Position numbers and translations under genes: made by a program. A model generated the notes under the pieces. It ran no database searches and was not told the DNA's origin. It saw nothing but the letters and a program-made list of their open reading frames with translations. DNA of 35,252 bases from an uncultured Prevotellaceae bacterium (GTDB taxonomy: Bacteria > Bacteroidota > Bacteroidia > Bacteroidales > Muribaculaceae), in contig CALGGO010000038.1 in assembly GCA_937916085.1 (NCBI GenBank), positions 1-35,252 on the forward strand, read 5' to 3'. Of the stretch, positions 9,049 through 15,537 are shown one piece after another (within the stretch, counting starts at the first letter, position 1; every line of letters begins with the position of its first letter).

Positions 9049-9274
9049 ATTTTGAGGAGAAGTGTGACCAATAAGCACCTATTCCACCGTCTAAGATAGT
9101 GAAAATTAAACTATTAAATGGCAGGTTGTTAATAAATTCTTTGCTATTAATATACTATTTTTAGCAGTCTGCACGTTTATTAGACATTATTAAAACAAAA
9201 AACTGATATACATAAAAACAATTTTATAATTAATCATTTTTTATTAACATTTCAAATTTCTAATTTTTTTAATT
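9049..9274 (+). promoter_or_regulatory. exbB: Long AT-rich 5' leader of exbB
   Basis: About 225 nt between the predicted start site and the exbB ATG contain no credible ORF. It is very AT-rich, especially after 9120, and I found no named riboswitch and no strong hairpin. The last 30 nt before the ATG are almost all A and T, as in efficient Bacteroidota translation starts. Whether it is regulatory is inference from its length only. Confidence 0.35.
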
Positions 9275-10225
9275 ATGGAAGCTACAAAGCCAAACAATCC
9301 ACAGCCCCAGGCTCCAAAGCCAGCTGTAAAACCAGAACCCCAGGCTGCAAAACCAGCGGGTGCAAAACCACAATCAAAGAAAGCTAACGACAAGTCTGTT
9401 GACAGCAACGTTGGAGGCATCAAGAATGCATTCTTGGTAATCCTCGTTTGCCTTGTTGTTGCTGTTTGCCTCTACCTGTTTGTAATGGGTGCAATTGGTA
9501 ACTTCACTGGTCTGCCCGAGGGCGACGCTTCGAAGTTTGCATTCCAGGTTGGTGAGGAAGTTAAGCTTGCTCCATCTAACCTTGCTGGTACCGTTTACAA
9601 AGGCGGCTTCGTGGTTCCTATCTTGTTGACCTGCCTCTTCACCGTAATCGTGCTCTCTGTTGAGCGCTGGTTTGCCATTGGCAAAGCTAAGGGTTCGGGC
9701 AACATCACCAAGTTTGTCGAGAACGTGAAGGCTGCTCTTCAGAACAATGACATCGCTAAAGCAGAGGATCTCTGCCGCAAGCAGAAAGGTACTGTAGGAG
9801 CTGTTGTTTATCAAACCCTTCAGAAATATAAAGAGATGGACAAGGACACCCTTCTCCAGAAGGAGCAGAAACTCGTTTCTATCCAGCAGGCTCTTGAGGA
9901 ATCTACTGCCGTTGAGATGCCAGCCCTTCAGCAGAACCTGCCAGTAATTGCAACCTTGACCACTCTGGGTACCCTGCTCGGTCTGTTTGGTACTGTGCTT
10001 GGTATGATCAAGTCGTTCCAGGCTCTGTCACAATCAGGTGCTCCTGACTCTACTGAGCTGTCAACCGGTATTTCTGAGGCGCTTGTAAATACCGCCACCG
10101 GTATCGCAACCGCTGCTCTGGCTCTTATTTCTTACAACTACTACAGTAGCAAGATCGATAAGATGACTTACGCCATCGACGAAATTGGCTTCTCTATTGT
10201 TTCTACTTTCGCTGCTACTCATTAA
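9275..10225 (+). CDS. exbB: MotA/TolQ/ExbB-family proton channel protein
   Basis: A 316-residue inner-membrane protein of the ExbB/TolQ family, which with ExbD converts proton flow into movement of TonB. Residues 1-45 are a Pro/Ala/Lys-rich cytoplasmic tail (PQPQAPKPAVKPEPQ) not found in E. coli ExbB. Membrane segments are at about 52-74, 111-129, 214-235 and 268-290. The last two contain the conserved LPVIATLTTLGTLLGLFGTV and EALVNTATGIATAALAL stretches that line the pore. It leads a cluster of two exbD genes and tonB on the same strand. ExbB rather than TolQ is assigned from this company. Confidence 0.93.
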   Translation: MEATKPNNPQPQAPKPAVKPEPQAAKPAGAKPQSKKANDKSVDSNVGGIKNAFLVILVCLVVAVCLYLFVMGAIGNFTGLPEGDASKFAFQVGEEVKLAPSNLAGTVYKGGFVVPILLTCLFTVIVLSVERWFAIGKAKGSGNITKFVENVKAALQNNDIAKAEDLCRKQKGTVGAVVYQTLQKYKEMDKDTLLQKEQKLVSIQQALEESTAVEMPALQQNLPVIATLTTLGTLLGLFGTVLGMIKSFQALSQSGAPDSTELSTGISEALVNTATGIATAALALISYNYYSSKIDKMTYAIDEIGFSIVSTFAATH

Positions 10226-10290
10226 TTAATATAATTGTAGCAAAAAATCATTAATTATCATTATAGATAACTATTAATTAAAGTATAACA

Positions 10291-10989
10291 ATGGGAAAAG
10301 TCAAAATAAAGAAACATAGTACAATCATCGACATGACGGCGATGAGTGACGTGACTGTTCTTCTGTTGACTTTCTTCATGTTGACTTCAACATTCCTTCA
10401 GAAAGAGCCAGTTCAGGTTGTGACCCCTCCATCGGTAAGCGAGGCCAAAGTGCCCGACGAGAAACTCGTGCAGATTCTTGTTGGTCCTGATGGGAAGGTA
10501 TATCTGAACCTTACTGGTGCCAGGGATTCATCGGTTCTAGCAAGTGATAAATTCCGTGCTGAAGTTTTGAATAGAGCTTACGGCAGATATTGCGAAACGC
10601 ATCCCAAAGCACCTAAGCTCACAGCAATTCAACAGCAGGAATTCTCAAAGCTTAACACTTTTGGTGTTCCATTCGACAAATTGACTCAATGGATTGAGAT
10701 GCCAATGGAAAGACGCGATGAGTTCTTAAAGAATGAAGGAGGAATTCCCATAGCAATGTCAATAAAAGACGGTCAACCTAATGAGTTTCAAATATGGTTG
10801 AAAGCAATTAAAGAAGTGATGCAAAGTCATGATCTTGGAAAAGATTTGACGGGTGGTCAAGGTGTAGCCATTAAAGCTAGCCAATACTCACCTTACAGTC
10901 TGGTTCAAGTGATTATGGACAACTTGCAAACTGAGAGGTTGAATAAGTTCACATTAATGACTTCATTAAAAGCAGAGGAGGAGGAATAA
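10291..10989 (+). CDS. exbD: ExbD/TolR-family protein, first copy
   Basis: A 232-residue protein with a short cytoplasmic N-terminus, one membrane helix and a periplasmic domain. The helix region IDMTAMSDVTVLLLTFFML carries the conserved Asp (Asp20) that takes part in proton translocation. At over 220 residues it is longer than E. coli ExbD (141), as is usual in Bacteroidota. The extra length is in the periplasmic part, which also has charged inserts (GRYCETHPKAPKLTAIQQQEF). The second exbD starts 3 nt after its stop, so the two are co-translated. Confidence 0.92.
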   Translation: MGKVKIKKHSTIIDMTAMSDVTVLLLTFFMLTSTFLQKEPVQVVTPPSVSEAKVPDEKLVQILVGPDGKVYLNLTGARDSSVLASDKFRAEVLNRAYGRYCETHPKAPKLTAIQQQEFSKLNTFGVPFDKLTQWIEMPMERRDEFLKNEGGIPIAMSIKDGQPNEFQIWLKAIKEVMQSHDLGKDLTGGQGVAIKASQYSPYSLVQVIMDNLQTERLNKFTLMTSLKAEEEE

Positions 10990-10992
10990 GAT

Positions 10993-11667
10993 ATGGCAAA
11001 GAAAGATAAAAGTCGTCAGAAAAAGTTTGACACGCGTATCGACTTCACTCCAATGGTTGATATGAACATGCTTTTGATCACGTTCTTTATGTTGTGTACT
11101 ACAATGTTGAAATCTCAAACTCTTGACCTTGTGTTGCCTACCAACGACGACGTTAACAAGGAGGAGGAGACAAAGATTAAGCAGAGTGATGCTGTCACTT
11201 TCATCCTTGACGGTAATGTCACTAAAGACAATCTTGGCAACGATGAGGTGAAATCAGGTGTCATTTACTTCTACGAAGGTCAACCCGACATGGAGAACTA
11301 CACTCTTGATGAGATTAAGTTTGGAAACAGCAAAGATGCCATCCGCGGCAAACTTCAGGAGAAGAACAAAGAGCTTCTCGTTCAAATTAACAAGTTCAAA
11401 CAAGAGTGGAAGAACGGTACAATAAATGACTCGGTTTATAACGAGAAGGTTAAGAAGGCGCGTGCCGACCAAGCTGCCGACATCAACGCCAAGAGACCTA
11501 TCGTTATGATTAAGCCTACTGCAAACGCCAGCTATGCTGACGTGGTAAGATTGCTCGACGAAATGCAAATCAACCAGGTTTCGACCTACCAGATTGAGAC
11601 GCTTAACAAGCAAGACTCAATTCTCTATGAGAAGAAGGTTGGTCATCCTCTTGCTGCTGCTAAATAA
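10993..11667 (+). CDS. exbD: ExbD/TolR-family protein, second copy
   Basis: A 224-residue paralogue of the preceding protein. It has one membrane helix with the conserved Asp in RIDFTPMVDMNMLLITFFML, and a periplasmic domain containing a long charged, helix-prone stretch (about 120-165, with KLQEKNKELLVQINKFKQEW). Two unlike ExbDs beside one ExbB and a TonB is a common Bacteroidota arrangement and suggests a heteromeric ExbD dimer. It begins 3 nt after the first exbD and ends 27 nt before tonB. Confidence 0.92.
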   Translation: MAKKDKSRQKKFDTRIDFTPMVDMNMLLITFFMLCTTMLKSQTLDLVLPTNDDVNKEEETKIKQSDAVTFILDGNVTKDNLGNDEVKSGVIYFYEGQPDMENYTLDEIKFGNSKDAIRGKLQEKNKELLVQINKFKQEWKNGTINDSVYNEKVKKARADQAADINAKRPIVMIKPTANASYADVVRLLDEMQINQVSTYQIETLNKQDSILYEKKVGHPLAAAK

Positions 11668-11694
11668 TTATTAATCTTTTAAAAAAGACGAATT

Positions 11695-12594
11695 ATGGCA
11701 AAAGACGTAGATCTTTCATCGAGAGAATGGCTTGACATAGTATTTGAAGGCAAGAATAAAGACTTTGGTGCTTACGAACTTCGCAACGAATCGGCAAAAC
11801 GCCACAACAAGTCGGTGATTTTCACATTAATCGGCATTATCGCTGTTGCTGCATTAGCGTGGGGATGGAGTAAGTATAATAGTTACATGACCGAGAAACG
11901 GCTTGCTGAGGAGAAAGCTCGTCAAGAAGCTCTTGCAAAACAAATGGAGAAAGAGCTTGAGGAAGAGATGGAGGATGAACCCGAATATATCGAACCCGAA
12001 AAGGAGGAGGTAGTTCAAGAGGACATCCAGAACTCTCAGAAGGTTACTGAGCTTAACATCGTAGCCGATGAACTTGTTAAAGAGCCTCCCAAGACACAGG
12101 AACAGCTCAAGGAAGACGAGCGCCAAGTAGGTGCTGTTGACGAAGACAAAGGTACTAACGACATCACAAAAGATGTAGTTAAAGTTGACCAGACAGTTGT
12201 CGAAGTTAAGGAGCCACCCAAACCTGTTGAGGAGAAACCAAAACCAGAGCCCAAGCCCAAAGAGGAAGAGGTGTTCAAGAGCGCCGCTCACATGCCTTCG
12301 TTCCCTGGTGGTGACGCTGCCCTGATGTCGTTCATCAACAAGAACATCAAGTACCCACAGGTAGCTCAGGACAATGGCGTTCAAGGTAAGGTTATCGTTC
12401 AGTTTGTGGTAGAGAAGGATGGTAAAGTTGGCGAGGTAAAGGTAGCTCGTGGTGTAGATAAGGACCTCGACCGTGAGGCGGTTCGCGTCTGCAAGATGCT
12501 TCCTAAGTTCTCTCCTGGCCGTAACGCGGTGGGCGATCCCGTTCGCGTGTGGTACACCCTTCCAGTGACCTTCAAGCTGCAAGGAGTCAACTAA
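11695..12594 (+). CDS. tonB: Energy transducer TonB
   Basis: A 299-residue TonB. A cytoplasmic N-terminus of about 38 residues (WLDIVFEGKNKDFGAYELR, typical of Bacteroidota TonB) precedes one membrane helix (about 40-58). A Glu/Lys/Pro-rich periplasm-spanning linker (about 65-200, with PPKPVEEKPKPEPKPKEEE) follows. The C-terminal TonB domain (about 205-297) shows PSFPGGDAALMSFINKNIKYP, GKVIVQFVVEKDGKV and the closing VWYTLPVTFKL. It couples the ExbB/ExbD motor to TonB-dependent receptors, for example SusC-like transporters, none of which is in the window. A strong terminator follows, ending the cluster. Confidence 0.95.
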   Translation: MAKDVDLSSREWLDIVFEGKNKDFGAYELRNESAKRHNKSVIFTLIGIIAVAALAWGWSKYNSYMTEKRLAEEKARQEALAKQMEKELEEEMEDEPEYIEPEKEEVVQEDIQNSQKVTELNIVADELVKEPPKTQEQLKEDERQVGAVDEDKGTNDITKDVVKVDQTVVEVKEPPKPVEEKPKPEPKPKEEEVFKSAAHMPSFPGGDAALMSFINKNIKYPQVAQDNGVQGKVIVQFVVEKDGKVGEVKVARGVDKDLDREAVRVCKMLPKFSPGRNAVGDPVRVWYTLPVTFKLQGVN

Positions 12595-12637
12595 TCTCAG
12601 ATATTTCGAAATTCAAATTTGAATTGAAATAATTTTC

Positions 12638-12681
12638 AAAAAAGCTGCAGAGCTGATGCTTCTGTGGCTTTTTTGTTTTTT
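12638..12681 (+). terminator. Rho-independent terminator after tonB
   Basis: AAAAAAGC (12638-12645) pairs with GCTTTTTT (12667-12674), with CAGA/TCTG pairing inside. A second T run follows (12676-12682). It separates tonB from the zinc-ribbon gene. A 16-nt perfect palindrome, AATTCAAATTTGAATT, lies just before it at 12610-12625. Confidence 0.8.
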
Positions 12682-12717
12682 TATATCAAAAACTTATGCC
12701 ACCATAATTATTTTGCC

Positions 12718-12725
12718 TAATTTTG
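12718..12725 (+). promoter_or_regulatory. Probable -7 element for the zinc-ribbon gene
   Basis: TAATTTTG matches the -7 consensus exactly; no good TTTG is found 19-21 nt upstream. A start near 12732 would place both heptad arrays (12764-12837) within the leader RNA. Confidence 0.45.
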
Positions 12726-12763
12726 CCATGATAAATCAAACGACAAGAAACTACTTTATCGGA

Positions 12764-12791
12764 GTTCGGGGATCGGGAATCGAGAACCTTT
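12764..12791. repeat. Heptad array, GATCGGG-type words
   Basis: Four consecutive 7-mers: GTTCGGG, GATCGGG, AATCGAG, AACCTTT. The same words (AATCGAG, GATCGGA, then AACC) recur at 15451-15478, and in reverse complement at 33155-33203. Confidence 0.7.
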
Positions 12792-12795
12792 CACC

Positions 12796-12837
12796 ACTTA
12801 ACGCTTAGCGCTTAACACTTAACACTTAACACTTAAT
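12796..12837. repeat. Heptad array, unit ACTTAAC, abutting a start codon
   Basis: Six consecutive 7-mers (ACTTAAC, GCTTAGC, GCTTAAC, ACTTAAC, ACTTAAC, ACTTAAT) end exactly at the base before the ATG at 12838. Anything binding these repeats would overlap the ribosome-landing region. Confidence 0.85.
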
Positions 12838-13863
12838 ATGAATTGTCCAAATTGTGGCACACAAGTAAATGCCAATGAAACATATTGCTCCTTTTGCGGA
12901 GCGCGGTTGCATCATCAACCTGTGATGGATCAACAGCCTCAACATCTGTCACAAAGTCAGAGCCGCATGCGAGGTTCTACTCCTTCACCGCAAGATGACA
13001 GCTCCAAGAAAAATCTCAAGGCTCTATTATTGTCTATAACAGGTATCGTTCTGGCCATTGCACTTGCAACGGGGATTTTCAGTTACATCAACAGCAGTAA
13101 CCAGCAATCGCTGTGGGAGCAGTGTGTATCGAAAAAGCAAATCGACGACCTAAAGTTGTATGTGGAGAAATATCCCGACGGGGAACATTACGAGGAAGCA
13201 AAAGAGATGCTCAAGACGCTTGTCAGAGACAAGGAGGCGTGGGACCAGGCGCGCGTGAGCAATGATGAAGACCACATTCGTGCCTACATCAGAAACAACC
13301 CCTACAGCGACCATATAGACGAGGCTCGCAAGCTGCTCGACGATGTGGTGTGGAACAATGCCATTGTCAAGGACAATAAATATGCCTACGAGCAGTATAT
13401 CAATGAGTTCCCCAGCGGCAGGCACATTGCTGACGCCCAGAACCTTCTCGGCGAGAAGCGCCGTGCTGAGCTCACCACTGGCGAGATTGACAACGTGAGA
13501 GGCAGCGTGCAGAACTTCCTTCTTGGACTCGAGGAGTGGGACATGAATCTTATGGTTTCCACCTGCGACTCTCAAATGTCGGACTTCATGGGCAAGTCGC
13601 ATGCATCGATACAAGATGTAAAGGATTACTTCGATGCCTATAGGGAGAAGGTTGACTCTATAGGATTTACAGCGCCAATTGTTGATGTCAAAAAGGTGAT
13701 AACAAGTGACAAAAGGGTAGAATATAAGGCGAGCTTCACAACAACGCGGAGCATGAGGCGCAATGAGGGAGAACATGAGATTGTTGCCCAAATTGTGGGA
13801 CAGGCAGTGCTGAATGACCGTTTCCTCTTCAAAGAGCTCACAATGGATAAAGTGACTCAGTAA
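12838..13863 (+). CDS. Zinc-ribbon membrane protein with TPR-like helical repeats
   Basis: A 341-residue protein of no recognised named family. Residues 1-22 form a zinc ribbon with Cys3, Cys6, Cys17 and Cys20 (CPNCG and CSFCG). A polar linker and one membrane helix (about 63-83, LLLSITGIVLAIALATGIF) follow. Next come three similar units of about 40 residues, each with a Trp or Leu start and a motif like YxxxYPxGxHxxEA (YVEKYPDGEHYEEA, YIRNNPYSDHIDEA, YINEFPSGRHIADA). The last 110 residues look like an NTF2/DUF4878-type alpha-beta domain. The order fits a cytoplasmic ribbon and an extracytoplasmic repeat domain. It has its own promoter and leader arrays, so it is probably not part of the tonB transcript. 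Confidence 0.75.
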   Translation: MNCPNCGTQVNANETYCSFCGARLHHQPVMDQQPQHLSQSQSRMRGSTPSPQDDSSKKNLKALLLSITGIVLAIALATGIFSYINSSNQQSLWEQCVSKKQIDDLKLYVEKYPDGEHYEEAKEMLKTLVRDKEAWDQARVSNDEDHIRAYIRNNPYSDHIDEARKLLDDVVWNNAIVKDNKYAYEQYINEFPSGRHIADAQNLLGEKRRAELTTGEIDNVRGSVQNFLLGLEEWDMNLMVSTCDSQMSDFMGKSHASIQDVKDYFDAYREKVDSIGFTAPIVDVKKVITSDKRVEYKASFTTTRSMRRNEGEHEIVAQIVGQAVLNDRFLFKELTMDKVTQ

Positions 13864-14083
13864 CATTTTTTCTGTTAAGATTATATAATATCTTAGTGAG
13901 TTTGGGACCGTTTATCTATTTTTTTTGTACTTTTACGGGTTAAAAAAAAATTGTTGGTCTGATTTTTGCTCTTAGCATTAAACAAAACAACAATTGCTGG
14001 GTCTAAGGTACAAAAATGCGAATAAGCGAGAAAAAGCTTGAGGTTAGATAAATTAGGCGGCACCTCGGCAAAGCCCAAGCGAG
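13864..14083. other. Noncoding gap with an inverted repeat
   Basis: No gene is supported here. AATTGTTG (13949-13956) is complementary to CAACAATT (13988-13995). Read on the minus strand, the second arm is followed by a T9 run, so it could terminate minus-strand RNA. A minus-strand open frame over 13893-14120 looks like a by-product of the dispersed promoter element described at 14084, not a gene. Confidence 0.5.
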
Positions 14084-14115
14084 CTTGACTTTGCTCTCGG
14101 TTTGCACTAATTTTG
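14084..14115 (+). promoter_or_regulatory. Promoter of the 93-aa membrane protein operon
   Basis: TTG at 14085-14087, a 20-nt spacer and TAATTTTG at 14108-14115 give a Bacteroidota promoter. About 27 of 33 positions match the promoter at 68-100, including the full CACTAATTTTGC end. A shared TTGCACTAATTTT core is also in the umuDC promoter. This looks like a dispersed promoter-bearing repeat. Confidence 0.6.
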
Positions 14116-14166
14116 CTCAAAGCTTTGCGAGCGTGAGCATTTTATTTAATTTAAGAAATTGAGATA

Positions 14167-14448
14167 ATGCAGTTTAAGGCATCTGGTTTATTTAAGACAT
14201 TAAGAATACTCTTTGGAGCATTTATGATAGTGGTATATCTAGGTATGGCTTATCTGCTGTATATCAATTTTTTTCAATGGTATAGTGAGCCGTGGCTCAC
14301 GCTGCGATATGTTTTCGCAATAGTTTTTGCCCTTTATGGCATCTACCGCTGCTACAGGCAGATAAAAGGCATCGACTATTATCGCCTGAGAGATATGGAA
14401 GAAAGATATGACAAATACAACAAAACTCCAGACAATCATGAAGATTAA
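14167..14448 (+). CDS. Small two-helix membrane protein, function unknown
   Basis: A 93-residue protein with two hydrophobic helices (about 10-33 and 44-62) and a charged C-terminal tail (YYRLRDMEERYDKYNKTP). I recognise no family. Its coding end overlaps the start of the PstS-like lipoprotein gene by 11 nt, so the two are translationally coupled. Together with the following TPR gene it forms a set that usually accompanies exbB-exbD-tonB in Bacteroidales, as far as I recall. A role linked to the TonB energy system is therefore plausible but only by context. Confidence 0.7.
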   Translation: MQFKASGLFKTLRILFGAFMIVVYLGMAYLLYINFFQWYSEPWLTLRYVFAIVFALYGIYRCYRQIKGIDYYRLRDMEERYDKYNKTPDNHED

Positions 14449-15442
14449 TAGATTAATATATTGCATTGCATTAGTGGCCATAGCAGGCATCACAATCACT
14501 TCTTGTAGTGGTTGTGGCAGCAACAACAATGGTTATGCCAGCAATTTGTCGAAAGTAATATGCGACGAATCGTTCAAAAACATTCTTGACGAAGAAATAG
14601 AGGTCTTTGAATATCAATACAGAGACAAGAACGTTAGTGTTCTGCCGCTCTATCTTGATGAGTCTTCTGCTCTCGACTCCCTGCTCGACGGCAAGGTCAA
14701 CGTCATTATCACTTACCGTGACCTTACCCTTAACCAAAAGAGAATCCTGAAGGGACAAAACAGGGCTTACCGCTCAAAGCGCATCGCCGTAGATGCCATA
14801 GCACTCATTGTCAATAAAGACAATGACATCGACTACCTGTCGATGAACGACATTCAGGACATCTTAACCGGCAAATCGACCAAATGGGGTGACGTCTATC
14901 CCACAAAATTGAAAGGCGAGCCCATACATGTAGTGTTCGATCAAAATGGCTCGGGTGTTGTCCATTACATGAAAGACAAGTTTAACAACGGCAAGGATTT
15001 CCCAATCGAGTATTTTGCCCAAGGAAGCTCACAAGCCGTTTTCGACTTGGTCGAGAAAGATAAAAATGCGATAGGTATTATTGGCGTAAGCTGGATTACC
15101 GACGACATGAAATCCACAGTGAAACCAATCGAGGAGCGTTATGCCCTCCTGGAAAAAAGTGGAACAGTTGAAGGAACGTCTTTTACCGATAAAATAAAAG
15201 TTCTAGGAGTCAGGAAAGAAGATGTAATAAAAGACTTCAAGCCTTACCAGCAATACATCTATGATGGCAATTATCCTTTAACTCGTGAGATATTCGCTAT
15301 TGACGCTTCAGGACTTGGCACTACCGACCATAACTTCTTTGTGTTCATCACAAGCAGCATTGGTCAGAAAATCATACTTCAAACAGGCATCTCGCCAGCT
15401 GGCGTTCCTGTGAGAATAGTCAATGTGGGAGGAGACGAATAA
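14438..15442 (+). CDS. PstS-like substrate-binding lipoprotein
   Basis: A 334-residue protein starting at ATG 14438 (MKINRLIYC), inside the end of the previous gene. An in-frame ATG at 14408 would give a poor signal peptide. Residues 1-23 are a lipoprotein signal (GITITSC lipobox). The rest resembles type-2 periplasmic binding proteins of the PstS group: DRDLTL-like YRDLTLNQ, a SMNDIQDILTGKSTKWGDV segment typical of PstS, and FDQNGSGVVHYMKDKF for ligand contact. PstS normally serves an ABC importer (PstCAB), but no permease or ATPase gene is near. Phosphate binding is not shown by sequence. Confidence 0.82.
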   Translation: MKINRLIYCIALVAIAGITITSCSGCGSNNNGYASNLSKVICDESFKNILDEEIEVFEYQYRDKNVSVLPLYLDESSALDSLLDGKVNVIITYRDLTLNQKRILKGQNRAYRSKRIAVDAIALIVNKDNDIDYLSMNDIQDILTGKSTKWGDVYPTKLKGEPIHVVFDQNGSGVVHYMKDKFNNGKDFPIEYFAQGSSQAVFDLVEKDKNAIGIIGVSWITDDMKSTVKPIEERYALLEKSGTVEGTSFTDKIKVLGVRKEDVIKDFKPYQQYIYDGNYPLTREIFAIDASGLGTTDHNFFVFITSSIGQKIILQTGISPAGVPVRIVNVGGDE

Positions 15443-15450
15443 TACACGAA

Positions 15451-15478
15451 AATCGAGGATCGGAGATCGGAAACCTCG
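15451..15478. repeat. Heptad array, AATCGAG/GATCGGA words
   Basis: Four 7-mers (AATCGAG, GATCGGA, GATCGGA, AACCTCG) sit just after the PstS-like gene and 59 nt before the TPR gene. A following AGCTTGTAAGCT (15481-15492) resembles the AAGCTCGT units before galE. Confidence 0.7.
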
Positions 15479-15537
15479 ACAGCTTGTAAGCTATTTTAGA
15501 TAAGAACATAATTAATAACCATTAAATATTTACAGAA

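Noticed and set aside
8872..9078. Minus-strand open frame of 68 codons between nqrA and exbB
   Set aside because: AT-rich, Phe/Lys/Ile-biased and overlapping the exbB promoter; no family resemblance.
13893..14120. Minus-strand open frame of 75 codons
   Set aside because: It lies over the dispersed promoter element and the inverted repeat, has no promoter or family match, and looks like a by-product of repeated noncoding sequence.
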